Part shown: piece after piece, positions 26,780-36,364 of the stretch | Numbering within the stretch: position 1 is the first letter of the stretch | Layout: each line of letters begins with the position of its first letter | Origin: Burkholderiales bacterium | GTDB taxonomy: Bacteria > Pseudomonadota > Gammaproteobacteria > Burkholderiales > Burkholderiaceae_E | DNA length: 64,000 bases | NCBI GenBank assembly: GCA_947487165.1 | Contig: CANKWX010000001.1 | Location: forward strand, 62,001 to 126,000 | Direction: 5' to 3' | Translations under genes and position numbers: made by a program | Notes under the pieces: model-generated | Told to the model about the DNA's origin: nothing | Seen by the model: only the letters and a program-made list of their open reading frames with translations | Database searches by the model: none

Positions 26780-27010
26780 ATGAGCAGCTGGATCAGCATC
26801 GGAGAACTCGAAGCGGCCATCAACCGCGCACGCGCCGCGCAGCCCGCCAGCGGGGCTGAAGGCTCGCTGACGCGTGAGGTTGCGACCTTGGGCGGTCTGT
26901 ATGGACGCCTGATCTGGGAGCGCGCCGAAGGGGTTGATGTGGCAACCCTCAGTGATGCCCAGCGAGTCGCCATTGAACTCTGGGTGCCGGCTGGGCGTTC
27001 GGCGGGCTGA
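26780..27010 (+). CDS. DUF3717 family small protein
   Basis: A 76-residue protein beginning MSSWISIGELEAAINRARA and continuing with EVATLGGLYGRLIWERAEGVD and a C-terminal AIELWVPAGR segment. The ISIxELEAAINxxR opening and helical layout match DUF3717, a small protein group I associate with Burkholderiales. No function is known. The ATG at 26780 was chosen because it starts the conserved motif. It converges with topB, 50 bases away, where TGAAACTA occurs twice (27042 and 27054). Confidence 0.75.
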   Translation: MSSWISIGELEAAINRARAAQPASGAEGSLTREVATLGGLYGRLIWERAEGVDVATLSDAQRVAIELWVPAGRSAG

Positions 27011-27060
27011 GCCGGCGACCGACTGACGACCAGCCAGGCAGTCTGAAACTAAGGTTGAAA

Positions 27061-29841
27061 CTAGGTCGCCTTGCGAGCGCGCGGGGCGGCTGCTTTTTTG
27101 GCAGCTGGCTTGGTCGCTGCCGTAGTCGCTGGCTTGGTGGCTGGTTTAGCGGCTGCTTTTGAAGCGGTTTTCGGCGCGGACTTTGGTGCCGACTTTGCAG
27201 CCGCCTTTGACGCCGCCGCGGTCTTTTTGGAGGCCGAGGCTGCTACTGAGTCGTTGGGCTCGCCGTCAGATGAACCGGCCGCCGCCGCGGCAGCCGCTGC
27301 CTTGGACTTTGCCTTTTCCGCGGCTGCTGCGGCTGCTGCCGGCGACTTGGGCGCGGCTGCCTGGAATTCGAAGCCGACCTTGCCATCGGGCTGACGCACC
27401 AGGAAGGCCTTGAAACGCCTGCGGGTGCGTGACGACACAAAGGCGTCGAGCAGATCGGTTCGGCCCTCCGACAGCAGCTTGACCATCTGAGCGCGTTCGA
27501 TCGGTTGCTGCAGGATGACCTTGCCCGAGCGGAAGTCGCAGCTGCGAGCGGCGCCGACCGATTTTTCGCAGACGTAGCTCATGCCGTGCTCATAGACGCG
27601 AGACTGGCAGCGCGGGCAGGCGCCAACCGGCTCGGCAGCTGAGAAGTCGATGACCTCGTCGCTGTCACCGCCGGCATCCGACTGGCCAAAGTCGAACTCC
27701 ATCTTCCAGTCGGGCTCGACCAGCTTGAGGATCGCGGAAAACGGGCGGCCCATCTTGCTGCGAAAGCCATGCAGCGGACCGATGGTCTTGTCGCGCATGA
27801 GCTCCTGGGCTTCGGCCGGCTCCAGCAGGCGTGATGACGGCGACTTGGTGATCGACCAGTCGCAGCCGCTGCAGGCAAATCGACGGTAGTTTTCGCGCAC
27901 GACGGCGCCGCAGCGCGGGCAGGGCTGATCGAGCGTGGCATAGTCGCCCGGCACGTCGCTGGTGCCGTAGCCTTTGGCGCGTTCGACGATGTGCCGGGTC
28001 ATTTCGGCGATCTCGTTCATGAAGGCATCGCGATCGAGCTTGCCGCGCTCCATCTGCGCGAGCTTGAACTCCCACTCGCCGGTGAGCTCGGGCATTGTGA
28101 GCTCGGCTACGCCCAGACCACGCAACAGGGTGAGAAGCTGGAATGCCTTGGCGGTCGGGATGAGGTCGCGGCCTTCGCGGATGAGGTAGTTCTCGTTGAT
28201 CAGACCTTCGATCACCTGCGCCCGGGTGGCCGGTGTGCCCAGCCCCTTGGTGCCCATGGCCTCGCGCAGATCTTCGTCGTCGACCAGCTTGCCCGCGCCT
28301 TCCATTGCCGACAGCAGCGTGGCTTCGTTAAAGCGCGCTGGCGGTCGGGTGGCCAGCGAGATCGCGTCGATTGCCTGGGTCGCGACTTTTTCGTTCGGGT
28401 CGACCGCCACCAGCGTGCCGCTGGACGGCGCGTCGTCGCCCTCCTTGCCTTGCGCGGCCTTCGATTCGGCGGTCTCGCGACCATAGATGGCCAGCCATCC
28501 GGCACTGACCAGCACCCGACCCTCGGTCTTGAAGGCGTGGCCTTCGACCTTGGTGATACGGGTGGTGACGCGGAATTCGGCCGCCGGGAAAAAGACTGCA
28601 AGGAAGCGCTTGACCACCAGGTCATAGATCTTCTGTTCGGCTTCCGACAGGGCCTTGGGGGCCTGCAGCGTCGGAATGATGGCGAAGTGGTCCGACACCT
28701 TGGTGTTGTCGAAGATTCGCTTGTTGTTCGGGCGGACCCAGTCGTTGTTCAGGATCTGGACCGAGAACTGGCCGTAGGGCGGCACCTCCTCGAGCATGTC
28801 GAGGGTCTGTTTGACCGTGGCAACGTAATCCTCGGGCAAGGCCTTGGAATCGGTTCTCGGGTAGGTCAGGACCTTGTGCTTTTCATAGAGCGCCTGGGCA
28901 AGCGAGAGCGTGGTCTTGGCCGAAAATCCGAAGCGGCCATTGGCCTCGCGCTGCAGGCTGGTCAGGTCGAAAAGCGCCGGTGATTGCTGTGTGGAGGGCT
29001 TTGACTCTTCTTCGACCGTGCCTGGCTTGCCCCGACACTCGTTGACGATGGCCTGCGCACGGGCCTGGTCCCACAGACGCTCGGCTTTGAGTTCGACGTC
29101 CGCCGGATCGCGATGAAATGAAGGATCGAACCATCGGCCTTCGTACTGCCCGGCCTTTGCATCGAAGGTGGCTTTCACCTCGAAATAGCCGCGCGGCTTG
29201 AATTTGCGGATGCGCTCTTCGCGCTCGACCACGATCGCCAGGGTCGGGGTCTGCACGCGACCGACGGTGGTGAGGTAAAAGCCGCCGTCGCGCGAATTGA
29301 AGGCGGTCATTGCCCGCGTCCCGTTGATGCCGACCAGCCAGTCGGCTTCGGACCGGCAGCGGGCGGCGTCGGCGAGCGGCTGCATCTGGGTTTCGTCGCG
29401 AAGCCGCTCGAATCCCTCGCGGATCGCGTTGGGCGTCATCGACTGAAGCCACAGTCGGCTGACCGGCTGCTTGGCCTTGGCATGCTGGGCGATCAGCTGA
29501 AAAATCAGCTCGCCCTCGCGTCCGGCGTCACAGGCGTTGATGAGCGAGTCGACATCCTTGCGTTTGATCAGCCGGGTCAGCAGCTTCAGGCGCTCGGCGC
29601 TCTTGTCGATCGGCTTGAGATCGAAGTGTGGCGGGATGACCGGCAGATTGGCGAATGACCACTTACCCCGCTTGACGTCGAACTGCTCAGGTGCAGCGAT
29701 TTCGACCAGATGGCCGACCGCCGATGACAGCAGGTAGTCATCGCTTTCGAAATAGTCGCCTTGTTTGGCGAATCCGCCGAGCGATCGCGCGATGTCCGCT
29801 GCGACCGAAGGCTTCTCGGCAATGATCAGGGCTTTTCCCAT
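27061..29841 (-). CDS. topB: DNA topoisomerase III with basic Ala/Lys-rich tail
   Basis: A 926-residue type IA topoisomerase. The TOPRIM domain begins at residue 1 (GKALIIAEKPSVAADIA) with the acidic triad in NACDAGREGELIF. The catalytic tyrosine is Y327 in LTYPRTDS. Two zinc-finger-like regions follow after residue 640: CPRCGAVV with CSGC, and CPRCQSRV with a later Cys pair. The final ~115 residues are almost all Ala, Lys, Ser, Pro and Thr, resembling eukaryotic H1-like tails found on several betaproteobacterial proteins. It relaxes negatively supercoiled DNA and resolves recombination intermediates. The ATG at 29841 starts the conserved domain. It is downstream of dprA in the same direction. 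Confidence 0.95.
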   Translation of the reverse strand: MGKALIIAEKPSVAADIARSLGGFAKQGDYFESDDYLLSSAVGHLVEIAAPEQFDVKRGKWSFANLPVIPPHFDLKPIDKSAERLKLLTRLIKRKDVDSLINACDAGREGELIFQLIAQHAKAKQPVSRLWLQSMTPNAIREGFERLRDETQMQPLADAARCRSEADWLVGINGTRAMTAFNSRDGGFYLTTVGRVQTPTLAIVVEREERIRKFKPRGYFEVKATFDAKAGQYEGRWFDPSFHRDPADVELKAERLWDQARAQAIVNECRGKPGTVEEESKPSTQQSPALFDLTSLQREANGRFGFSAKTTLSLAQALYEKHKVLTYPRTDSKALPEDYVATVKQTLDMLEEVPPYGQFSVQILNNDWVRPNNKRIFDNTKVSDHFAIIPTLQAPKALSEAEQKIYDLVVKRFLAVFFPAAEFRVTTRITKVEGHAFKTEGRVLVSAGWLAIYGRETAESKAAQGKEGDDAPSSGTLVAVDPNEKVATQAIDAISLATRPPARFNEATLLSAMEGAGKLVDDEDLREAMGTKGLGTPATRAQVIEGLINENYLIREGRDLIPTAKAFQLLTLLRGLGVAELTMPELTGEWEFKLAQMERGKLDRDAFMNEIAEMTRHIVERAKGYGTSDVPGDYATLDQPCPRCGAVVRENYRRFACSGCDWSITKSPSSRLLEPAEAQELMRDKTIGPLHGFRSKMGRPFSAILKLVEPDWKMEFDFGQSDAGGDSDEVIDFSAAEPVGACPRCQSRVYEHGMSYVCEKSVGAARSCDFRSGKVILQQPIERAQMVKLLSEGRTDLLDAFVSSRTRRRFKAFLVRQPDGKVGFEFQAAAPKSPAAAAAAAEKAKSKAAAAAAAAGSSDGEPNDSVAASASKKTAAASKAAAKSAPKSAPKTASKAAAKPATKPATTAATKPAAKKAAAPRARKAT

Positions 29842-29951
29842 GGTGTTGGTGGCCAGGTCGGTGCGCAGGGTGGATGGATGAGGCTCGTCGACACGCGGTC
29901 GGCGGCTCGCTGGGGGCGCAATCATAAGAGCCGGATCGTCGCAATGGCAAG

Positions 29952-31121
29952 TCAGCTGAACGGTGAGGGTCTTTGGACCCGGCCGTCAGACAGGCGCCGG
30001 ATGAGTCCGTCGAGCTCGAGAATGACCAGTCGGGCGCCGAGTTCGCCGGGCGCGAGACCGAGGTGTATTGCCAGGATGTCGGGCTGGATCGGGTCGTGGC
30101 CGATGGCGGCGATGACCGGGTCCTGGTCGACGGGCCGGGCGTCGTCGGGGGCGTGCGAAGGTCCAACAGCGCTGGCCGGGTGAGGATGGTTGAGGTCGAG
30201 TAGTGCAAGGGCGTCGAGGTCGCGCTTCGCAGGCAAGGCCGGCAACTCGTCGATGACCTCGCGCGCCGACTCGACCAGCAGGGCACCTTGCCGGATCAGC
30301 GCGTGGCAGCCGCGTGACAGCGGCGAATGGATAGAGCCGGGAATCGCGAAGACCTCGCGGCCGAATTCACCCGCCTGCCGCGCGGTGATGAGCGAGCCGC
30401 TTTTCAGCGCTGCCTCGACGACCAACACGCCATGTGACATCCCGGCGATCAGTCGATTGCGGCGTGGAAACAGCCCGGCCGACGGCGGCGTGCCGAGCGG
30501 CAACTCGGAGACAATAAGGCCATCGGCCGCAATGCGATCGGCCAGCCCGCGGTGGCGCGACGGATAGACGATGTCGGCGCCGGTGCCCACGACCGCGACC
30601 GTGCCGGCGCCGCCCTGCAGCGCGCCTTCATGGGCGGCCGCGTCGATGCCCAGTGCCAGGCCGCTTGCGATGGTCCAGCCGGCGCCGGACAGCGTGCGTG
30701 CGAAGACCCGTGCGTTGTCAGTGCCTGCGGCTGTGGCATTTCGTGCCCCGACCATCGCCAGCATCGGGCGACTCAGGATGTCGCGGCGGCCGACAGCATG
30801 CAGGAGCGGTGGCGCATCGTCGATCTGCAGCAAATGCCGAGGATAGTCGGCATCGGCGAAGGTAATCAGGTGATGGGACTCGGCGCGGACCCAGTCGAGG
30901 GTCTTGTCCACTTGTCGCTGACGCGCGCCATCCTCGCACTGCAACTGGCGAGCCAGACGCTCGCCCGCAAAGGCAACCAGGGCTGCGCTGTCGGACTCGA
31001 AGAGGCAACGGGGCGAGCCGAATCGCTCGAGCAGTCTGCGGGCGTGAATCGGACCGATGCCAGGCGTGAGGACCAGCCGCAGCCAAAGGTCGAGGTCGGG
31101 GGCGTCAGGGTCGTATGACAT
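29952..31121 (-). CDS. dprA: DNA processing protein DprA (natural transformation)
   Basis: A 389-residue protein. An N-terminal SAM-like helix-hairpin region (LVLTPGIGPIHARRLLERFG) leads to the Rossmann-like DprA core, with MVGARNATAAG near residue 115, SGLALGIDAAAHEGAL near 150, and the FPRRNRLIAGMSHGVLVVEA stretch near 225. A C-terminal winged-helix-like DML1 domain (after residue 320) follows. DprA loads RecA on incoming single-stranded DNA, which implies competence or at least DNA uptake genes in the genome. The ATG at 31121 starts the conserved region. The usual smg (DUF494) gene, often found between dprA and topB, is absent from the 110-base gap. Confidence 0.92.
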   Translation of the reverse strand: MSYDPDAPDLDLWLRLVLTPGIGPIHARRLLERFGSPRCLFESDSAALVAFAGERLARQLQCEDGARQRQVDKTLDWVRAESHHLITFADADYPRHLLQIDDAPPLLHAVGRRDILSRPMLAMVGARNATAAGTDNARVFARTLSGAGWTIASGLALGIDAAAHEGALQGGAGTVAVVGTGADIVYPSRHRGLADRIAADGLIVSELPLGTPPSAGLFPRRNRLIAGMSHGVLVVEAALKSGSLITARQAGEFGREVFAIPGSIHSPLSRGCHALIRQGALLVESAREVIDELPALPAKRDLDALALLDLNHPHPASAVGPSHAPDDARPVDQDPVIAAIGHDPIQPDILAIHLGLAPGELGARLVILELDGLIRRLSDGRVQRPSPFS

Positions 31122-31155
31122 GGCGCGCCGCCGGACCGGGTCGTCAGTAATGGGG

Positions 31156-32247
31156 TCAGGGATTCTTGACCGTTGCGCCAACCGTGATTGCTTCGGATGC
31201 CGAGACCACCAGCGCATAGGCAATGCGATCGAAGACCCGGAAGATGATCAACTCGCCGATCGTCTCGTTGGGCAGGACGACGCGCTCTTTGGTTTCCTTG
31301 TCGACGATGACCCGGTCGGCACTCAGGATGGCCAGCACATTGCCGATCGCGAGGCCCTGATCCTTGCCGATCGAGAGCGCCACCACACTGAGCTTGCCGA
31401 CCTGGTTGATACCGCGATAAACCGAAACGATTTGACCCGAGACCGGAGCGTCGGGGGCACGGGGAACGAAAGAGGGCAGGGAGGCCGGCACGGCAGGCAT
31501 CAGGCGGTCGCCTGAACTGACCTCTTCGTTAGCCGTGCGAAGACGGAAAGTGGCCGGGTCGCCTGTGCGGATCAGTTGGGCCGAGCCGACCGAGACCGTC
31601 TCCCAGGCGATCGGTTTGCGGGTCACCGGATCGAGCAGCGGTTTGGCCGGTCGGTAGATGTACCACTCGGAGTTCAGTGTCATCTCCTCCTCGGACAGGC
31701 CCCTCGCATAGGCGAGGTCGCCTGCGGCCAGATGCACACGGCCATCCTTGGTGCCGACGATGCGGGGATTCGCGCGCATCCCCTGCTCGTCGACGATCAG
31801 CGGCCGATTGAGGAAGACCTGGACGGCGGCAAGATTGATCATGGGAATGGCGTCGGCGCCCAGCGGCGTGGCACGCACGAGCGGTTCGAGCCGGACGGTG
31901 GTTTCGGCACCGGCGGCTCTGCTGGCTGTGCCGGTGCCTGTGCCGGGAACGGATTTACCCAGCCGCAGGCGCGGCTGGGCCCCCGATCGGTCGAGATAAA
32001 TGATGTCTCCCGGATAGATCAGGTGGGGGTTGCTGATCTGCTCGCGGTTGAGTTGCCAGACTTCGGGCCACAGCCAGGGCGACTTGAGAAAGCGGGCGGA
32101 AATGTCCCAGAGGGTGTCGCCCTTGACGACGACATGCTTGTCTGGGGCATTCGGCGAAAGCTCGATCTGACCGCTTGCGCCGTGGGCGATGCTGGCTGCA
32201 AGCCAGACCGCGCACCCGATCAACCCCATGCTAAACTTTTTGATCAT
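31156..32247 (-). CDS. LysM-domain secreted protein
   Basis: A 363-residue protein with a signal peptide (MIKKFSMGLIGCAVWLAASIAHGA) and a LysM domain at about residues 38-88 (HVVVKGDTLWDISARFL ... NPHLIYPGDIIYL), which binds peptidoglycan. The rest is a beta-rich region without a recognised domain. The gene order LysM-dprA-topB divergent from def is conserved in Burkholderiales, and the protein is probably a periplasmic wall-associated factor. Its leader carries the 13-bp tandem repeats described separately. The spacing to dprA is 34 bases, so co-transcription is likely. Confidence 0.87.
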   Translation of the reverse strand: MIKKFSMGLIGCAVWLAASIAHGASGQIELSPNAPDKHVVVKGDTLWDISARFLKSPWLWPEVWQLNREQISNPHLIYPGDIIYLDRSGAQPRLRLGKSVPGTGTGTASRAAGAETTVRLEPLVRATPLGADAIPMINLAAVQVFLNRPLIVDEQGMRANPRIVGTKDGRVHLAAGDLAYARGLSEEEMTLNSEWYIYRPAKPLLDPVTRKPIAWETVSVGSAQLIRTGDPATFRLRTANEEVSSGDRLMPAVPASLPSFVPRAPDAPVSGQIVSVYRGINQVGKLSVVALSIGKDQGLAIGNVLAILSADRVIVDKETKERVVLPNETIGELIIFRVFDRIAYALVVSASEAITVGATVKNP

Positions 32248-32261
32248 GTCGACGCTGCCGT

Positions 32262-32308
32262 GGTTCAGTTGCGTGGTTCAGTTGCGTAGTTCAGTTTCGT
32301 GGTTCTGG
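32262..32308. repeat. 13-bp tandem repeats (about 3.6 copies) between the LysM gene and def
   Basis: GGTTCAGTTGCGT occurs perfectly twice (32262-32274, 32275-32287), then once as AGTTCAGTTTCGT (32288-32300), followed by a partial GGTTCTGG (32301-32308). On the minus strand this is the 5-prime leader of the LysM gene, ending 15 bases before its ATG. A 13-base unit is not a multiple of the DNA helical turn or of three, so copy-number changes would shift spacing. Confidence 0.85.
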
Positions 32309-32384
32309 CTTTCTGCGATCCGGGACTGTGGGGCCTGCGTTGAACACCGACCTTAGTCACACTCCTGAGTCACCGATCTCGCTC

Positions 32385-32402
32385 ACTGTTTACAATATTA
32401 CG
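32385..32402. promoter_or_regulatory. AT-rich divergent promoter region
   Basis: TACAAT at 32391-32396 fits a plus-strand -10 box for def, about 60 bases upstream of the start at 32455. On the minus strand the same stretch reads TAATAT, a possible -10 box for the LysM gene. No strong -35 box was found at either optimal distance. This is the only AT-rich patch between the two divergent genes. Confidence 0.4.
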
Positions 32403-32454
32403 TTGATTGACCGCTCTGCCGCCCATCCCGGGATTGAACGGTCGTCTTAATCCG

Positions 32455-32961
32455 ATGGCCGTCCTTGACATCCTTCGTTATCCCGACCAGCGCCTGCATA
32501 CCGTTGCCAGGCGGGTCGAACATGTCGACGACCGGATCCGCAAGCTGGTAAGCGACATGGCGCAGACCATGTATGACGCGCCCGGCGTCGGCCTGGCGGC
32601 CACACAGGTCAATGTGCACGAGCGGGTCATCGTCATCGATGTCTCCGAGACCAAGGACCGGCTGCAGGTCTTCATCAATCCCGAAATCGTCTCGTATGGC
32701 GATGAGCAATCGGTCCATGAAGAGGGCTGTCTGTCGGTGCCGGGGATCTACGACGACGTCGAACGCCCCGAGCGGGTGACTGTCAGGGCGCTCGATGAGC
32801 ACGGCAAATCGTTCACGCTGGACGCGGACGGGCTGCTCGCGGTCTGCATCCAGCACGAAATGGATCACCTGCTCGGCAAGGTCTTCGTTCAGTACCTCTC
32901 GCGGCTGAAGCAGAGTCGGATCCGCAGCAAGATGCTGAAGCTCGACCGCCAGACGGCCTGA
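32455..32961 (+). CDS. def: Peptide deformylase
   Basis: A 168-residue metalloenzyme with all three family motifs: GVGLAATQ at residues 44-51, EGCLSVP with the metal-binding C92, and HEMDH at 134-138 with H134, H138 and the catalytic E135. It removes the formyl group from the N-terminal methionine of new proteins at the ribosome exit. The ATG at 32455 gives the usual N-terminus ([14 protein letters not shown]). It leads the def-fmt-htpX-rsmB series and is 59 bases upstream of fmt. The LysM/dprA operon is divergent. Confidence 0.97.
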   Translation: MAVLDILRYPDQRLHTVARRVEHVDDRIRKLVSDMAQTMYDAPGVGLAATQVNVHERVIVIDVSETKDRLQVFINPEIVSYGDEQSVHEEGCLSVPGIYDDVERPERVTVRALDEHGKSFTLDADGLLAVCIQHEMDHLLGKVFVQYLSRLKQSRIRSKMLKLDRQTA

Positions 32962-33020
32962 AGCCGAAGGCCTCACCCCCAAGCCACAGGCGCAGGCCTG
33001 CCGGGCGAACCCGACCCCCC

Positions 33021-34028
33021 ATGAAACTGATCTTTGCCGGCACCCCGGTGTTTGCGCAGCTCGCGTTACAGGCCCTGCATTCGGCCGGCCACGAGATCGC
33101 CCTGGTCCTCACCCGGCCCGACAAGCCGGCTCAGCGCGGGCAAAAGCTGCTCGCCAGTCCGGTCAAGCAATGGGCGCAGGCTCAGGGGATCGAGGTCTGG
33201 CAGCCACGAACGCTGCGCGACCCCGAGGTGCCGCAGCGGCTGGCTGGCATCGGTTGCCAGGCGATGGTGGTGGCCGCCTACGGTCTGCTGCTGCCGCCGC
33301 AGGTGCTGGCAGTGCCGCCGCTGGGCTGCCTGAATATCCATGCTTCGCTGCTGCCGCGATGGCGCGGTGCGGCACCCATTCAGCGCGCGGTGCAGGCCGG
33401 CGATGCGCAGACCGGCATCACGATCATGCAGATGGACGTCGGGCTCGATACCGGACCGATCCGGCTGGTTCGCCCGCTGCCGATCGGTCGCGATGAGACC
33501 TCGGGCAGCGTCCACGACCGACTGGCCGCACTCGGCGCGCTGGCGATCGTCGAGGCCATCGGCCTGCTCGAGGCCGATCGGCTGCCGATATCGCCGCAAC
33601 CGGAAGACGGCATCACGCACGCGGCCAAGATCGTCAAGGCCGATGCGCTGATCGATTGGTCGCGGTCGGCGCAAGCGATCGTCGACCAGCTGCGCGCCTT
33701 CGATCCGGCGCCGGGCTGCGTGGCCGAACTGGCGCGTCTGCCCGGCACGGCGCTCAAACTCTGGCGCGCCAGGGCGGTTGATTCGCCGTCGCCGGTCGAT
33801 GCGCCGGCCGGGGTCGTCGCGCCGGGCACGGTGATCGGGATCCGCGAGGGCGCGCTCAGGGTGAGCTGTGGCACCCCGGCCGAGCCGGGTGCGGTCGATC
33901 TGCTCGAACTGCAGCGGGCGGGCGGGCGGCGTTTGCCTGCGGCAGAGTTCGTCGCCGGCTTTCCGATCGGCGCGGGTGATCGGCTGCAAGCTCCGGCAGC
34001 CGCCGTACCGCCGCCAGTGCAGGGTTGA
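33021..34028 (+). CDS. fmt: Methionyl-tRNA formyltransferase
   Basis: A 335-residue protein. The N-terminal formyltransferase domain begins MKLIFAGTPVFAQLAL, and the folate-binding HASLLPRWRGAAPIQRAVQAGD stretch lies near residues 108-130. The C-terminal beta-barrel (after ~210, with PGTVIGIREGALRVSCG) binds tRNA. It formylates initiator Met-tRNA and is functionally paired with the preceding def gene. The length matches the family. The gap to htpX is 132 bases and contains CGGGTATTC twice. Confidence 0.96.
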   Translation: MKLIFAGTPVFAQLALQALHSAGHEIALVLTRPDKPAQRGQKLLASPVKQWAQAQGIEVWQPRTLRDPEVPQRLAGIGCQAMVVAAYGLLLPPQVLAVPPLGCLNIHASLLPRWRGAAPIQRAVQAGDAQTGITIMQMDVGLDTGPIRLVRPLPIGRDETSGSVHDRLAALGALAIVEAIGLLEADRLPISPQPEDGITHAAKIVKADALIDWSRSAQAIVDQLRAFDPAPGCVAELARLPGTALKLWRARAVDSPSPVDAPAGVVAPGTVIGIREGALRVSCGTPAEPGAVDLLELQRAGGRRLPAAEFVAGFPIGAGDRLQAPAAAVPPPVQG

Positions 34029-34160
34029 ATCCCGACAGATTGCACGGATATCTGCAGGAAGGCCCGCCTCGCGGGTATTCTGCCCGGCCTGACGGGTATT
34101 CATCAGGGTGTTCACCGGACTGTTCGTCGATCGTCGGCTGAGCCCGACCTGGAGGAATCA

Positions 34161-35024
34161 ATGTTCAACTGGATCAAGACCGCCGTCCTGATGGCCGGCA
34201 TCACCGCGCTCTTCGGCGCAGTCGGCGCGGCCATCGGCGGGCAGCAGGGCATGCTGCTGGCGCTCGGGTTTGCTGTGCTGTCCAATTTCTTCGCCTACTG
34301 GTTCTCCGACCGGATGGTGCTCAAGATGTACAACGCTCGCGAGGTGGATGAGGCGAGCGCGCCCCAGTTCTATCGCATGGTGCGCGAGCTCGCGCAGCGC
34401 GCCGAGCTGCCGATGCCACGGGTCTATCTGATCGACGAAGACGCGCCCAACGCCTTTGCCACCGGCCGCAATCCGCAGCACGCTGCGGTGGCCGCGACCA
34501 CCGGCATCCTGCGTGTGCTCAGCGCGGCTGAGCTGCGGGGGGTGATGGCCCATGAGCTTGCCCACGTCAAACACCGCGACATCCTGATCTCGACGGTGTC
34601 GGCGACCATGGCGGGTGCGATCTCGGCGCTCGCCAACTTTGCGATGTTCTTCGGTGGGCGCGATTCCGAGGGGCGTCCGGGCAATCCGATCGCCAGCATC
34701 GCGGTGGCGCTGCTGGCGCCTTTTGCGGCGATGCTGATCCAGATGGCGATTTCGCGGTCGCGCGAGTTTGAAGCCGATCGCCTGGGTGCCGAGATCGCCG
34801 ATGACCCGGCGGCCCTGGCCTCGGCGCTCGACAAGATTCATCGCTATGCGCAGGGCATCCCGCTGGCCACCACCGAGCAGCATCCCGAGACCGCCCAGAT
34901 GATGATCATGAATCCGCTGTCGGGCGGTGGGCTGCGTGGGCTGTTCTCGACCCATCCGGCGACCGAAGAGCGTGTCGATCGGCTGATGCAGATGGCCGGC
35001 GCCCGACCGGGAATGCGCCGCTGA
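34161..35024 (+). CDS. htpX: Membrane zinc metalloprotease HtpX
   Basis: A 287-residue protein with two N-terminal membrane segments (residues ~5-50) and a cytoplasmic M48 protease domain. The zinc-binding HELAH is at residues 131-135 and the third ligand is in the [12 protein letters not shown] segment near 196-203. HtpX degrades damaged membrane proteins. GGAGGAA lies just upstream of the ATG. It is followed after 41 bases by rsmB, and I read the two as one operon with fmt and def upstream. Confidence 0.95.
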   Translation: MFNWIKTAVLMAGITALFGAVGAAIGGQQGMLLALGFAVLSNFFAYWFSDRMVLKMYNAREVDEASAPQFYRMVRELAQRAELPMPRVYLIDEDAPNAFATGRNPQHAAVAATTGILRVLSAAELRGVMAHELAHVKHRDILISTVSATMAGAISALANFAMFFGGRDSEGRPGNPIASIAVALLAPFAAMLIQMAISRSREFEADRLGAEIADDPAALASALDKIHRYAQGIPLATTEQHPETAQMMIMNPLSGGGLRGLFSTHPATEERVDRLMQMAGARPGMRR

Positions 35025-35065
35025 CCTCGAACCCTGCCGCCGATCGCGCGCCGCTGTCTGGCGAG

Positions 35066-36364
35066 ATGCTGGCGGCGGCCCAGGCGGTCGCCGATCTGCT
35101 GACCGGCCACCGTCTGCCCGATGCACTCGATGCCCGCACCGCGTCGCTGCCGCTTTCGTCGCGGGCGCCGGCGCGCGACATGGCCTATCAGACCGTCCGT
35201 GCGCTCGGCCGTCTGAGGGCGCTCACCTCGCGATTGAACGGCCGCGACCCTTTGCCGGCGATCGCCGCCCTGCAATGGGTGGCGCTGGCCCAGCTGCTCG
35301 ATCCGATCCGCCCGGCTGCGGTCATCGTCGATCAGGCGGTTTCGGCTGCCCGCACGCTGTCGCGATCGCCCGCGGGCGCGGCGAGCTTTCTGAATGCCAC
35401 CTTGCGCCGCTTCGGACGCGAGCGCGACAGCCTGCTCGCCGAGATCGCCGACGACCGGGTCGTGCGCTATGAGCATCCCGAGTGGTGGCTCGATCTGCTG
35501 GCTCAAGACTATCCCGACGACTGGCAGGCGATTGCACAGGCCGGCAATCGACACGCGCCGCTGGTGCTGCGGGTCAATCTGCAGCGCATCGACCTCGCCG
35601 CTTGCGCGGCGAAGCTCGCGCAGGCCGGTATCGCCACCCGCGCGGTCGGGCCGCAGGCGCTGGCGCTCGAGCGCGCGGTGCCGGTCGAGGCCATCCCGGG
35701 TTTCGCGCAGGGCGAGGTGTCGGTCCAGGACGCCGGCGCGCAGATGGCGGCGCGGCTGCTCGATCTGGCCGACGGTCAGCGGGTGCTCGATGCCTGCGCT
35801 GCGCCGGGCGGCAAGTCCTGCCACATCCTCGAACTGGCCCGGGTCGACCTGCTGGCGATTGATGTCGATGCGAACCGCTGCCGGCGCATCGAGGCCAATC
35901 TCACCCGCGCTGGCCTGCCGCTTGCACCGGCGACGGTCGAGGTGCGTGCTGCCGATGCGCTGCGCCCCGATACCTGGTGGGATGGCCGCCCCTTTGACCG
36001 CATCCTGCTCGATGCGCCCTGCAGCGCCTCTGGCATCGTCAGGCGACACCCCGATGTCCGCTGGCTGCGTCGCCGTGGTGATATCGCCACACTGGCTGCC
36101 GGGCAGCGGAGGATGCTGCAGGCGCTTTGGCCCTTGCTCAGGCCAGGTGGTAAATTGCTTTATGTCACCTGCTCGGTCTTTCCTGATGAGGGTGCGGTGA
36201 TCATCGAACGCTTTCTCGAGTCGCAGTCCGATGCCTCGCAACTGCCCCTGGACTGGACCTGGCCTGATGGACACACCGAACCGGTCGGTCAGCTTTTGCC
36301 CCGCTCGGACCCCATGCGCGAGCATGATGCTTACTTTCTTGCCCTTCTGACAAAGCGCCCTTGA
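35066..36364 (+). CDS. rsmB: 16S rRNA m5C967 methyltransferase RsmB
   Basis: A 432-residue protein with an N-terminal NusB-like RNA-binding domain (residues ~1-140) and a C-terminal SAM-dependent methyltransferase domain. SAM-binding motif I is VLDACAAPGGKS near residue 247. Two catalytic cysteines are present: C319 in APCSASG and C369 in VTCSVF. It methylates C967 of 16S rRNA. The first 14 codons before the ATG at 35066 are also open but have no start. The stop overlaps the TTG start of the DUF4390 gene as TTGA. Confidence 0.94.
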   Translation: MLAAAQAVADLLTGHRLPDALDARTASLPLSSRAPARDMAYQTVRALGRLRALTSRLNGRDPLPAIAALQWVALAQLLDPIRPAAVIVDQAVSAARTLSRSPAGAASFLNATLRRFGRERDSLLAEIADDRVVRYEHPEWWLDLLAQDYPDDWQAIAQAGNRHAPLVLRVNLQRIDLAACAAKLAQAGIATRAVGPQALALERAVPVEAIPGFAQGEVSVQDAGAQMAARLLDLADGQRVLDACAAPGGKSCHILELARVDLLAIDVDANRCRRIEANLTRAGLPLAPATVEVRAADALRPDTWWDGRPFDRILLDAPCSASGIVRRHPDVRWLRRRGDIATLAAGQRRMLQALWPLLRPGGKLLYVTCSVFPDEGAVIIERFLESQSDASQLPLDWTWPDGHTEPVGQLLPRSDPMREHDAYFLALLTKRP

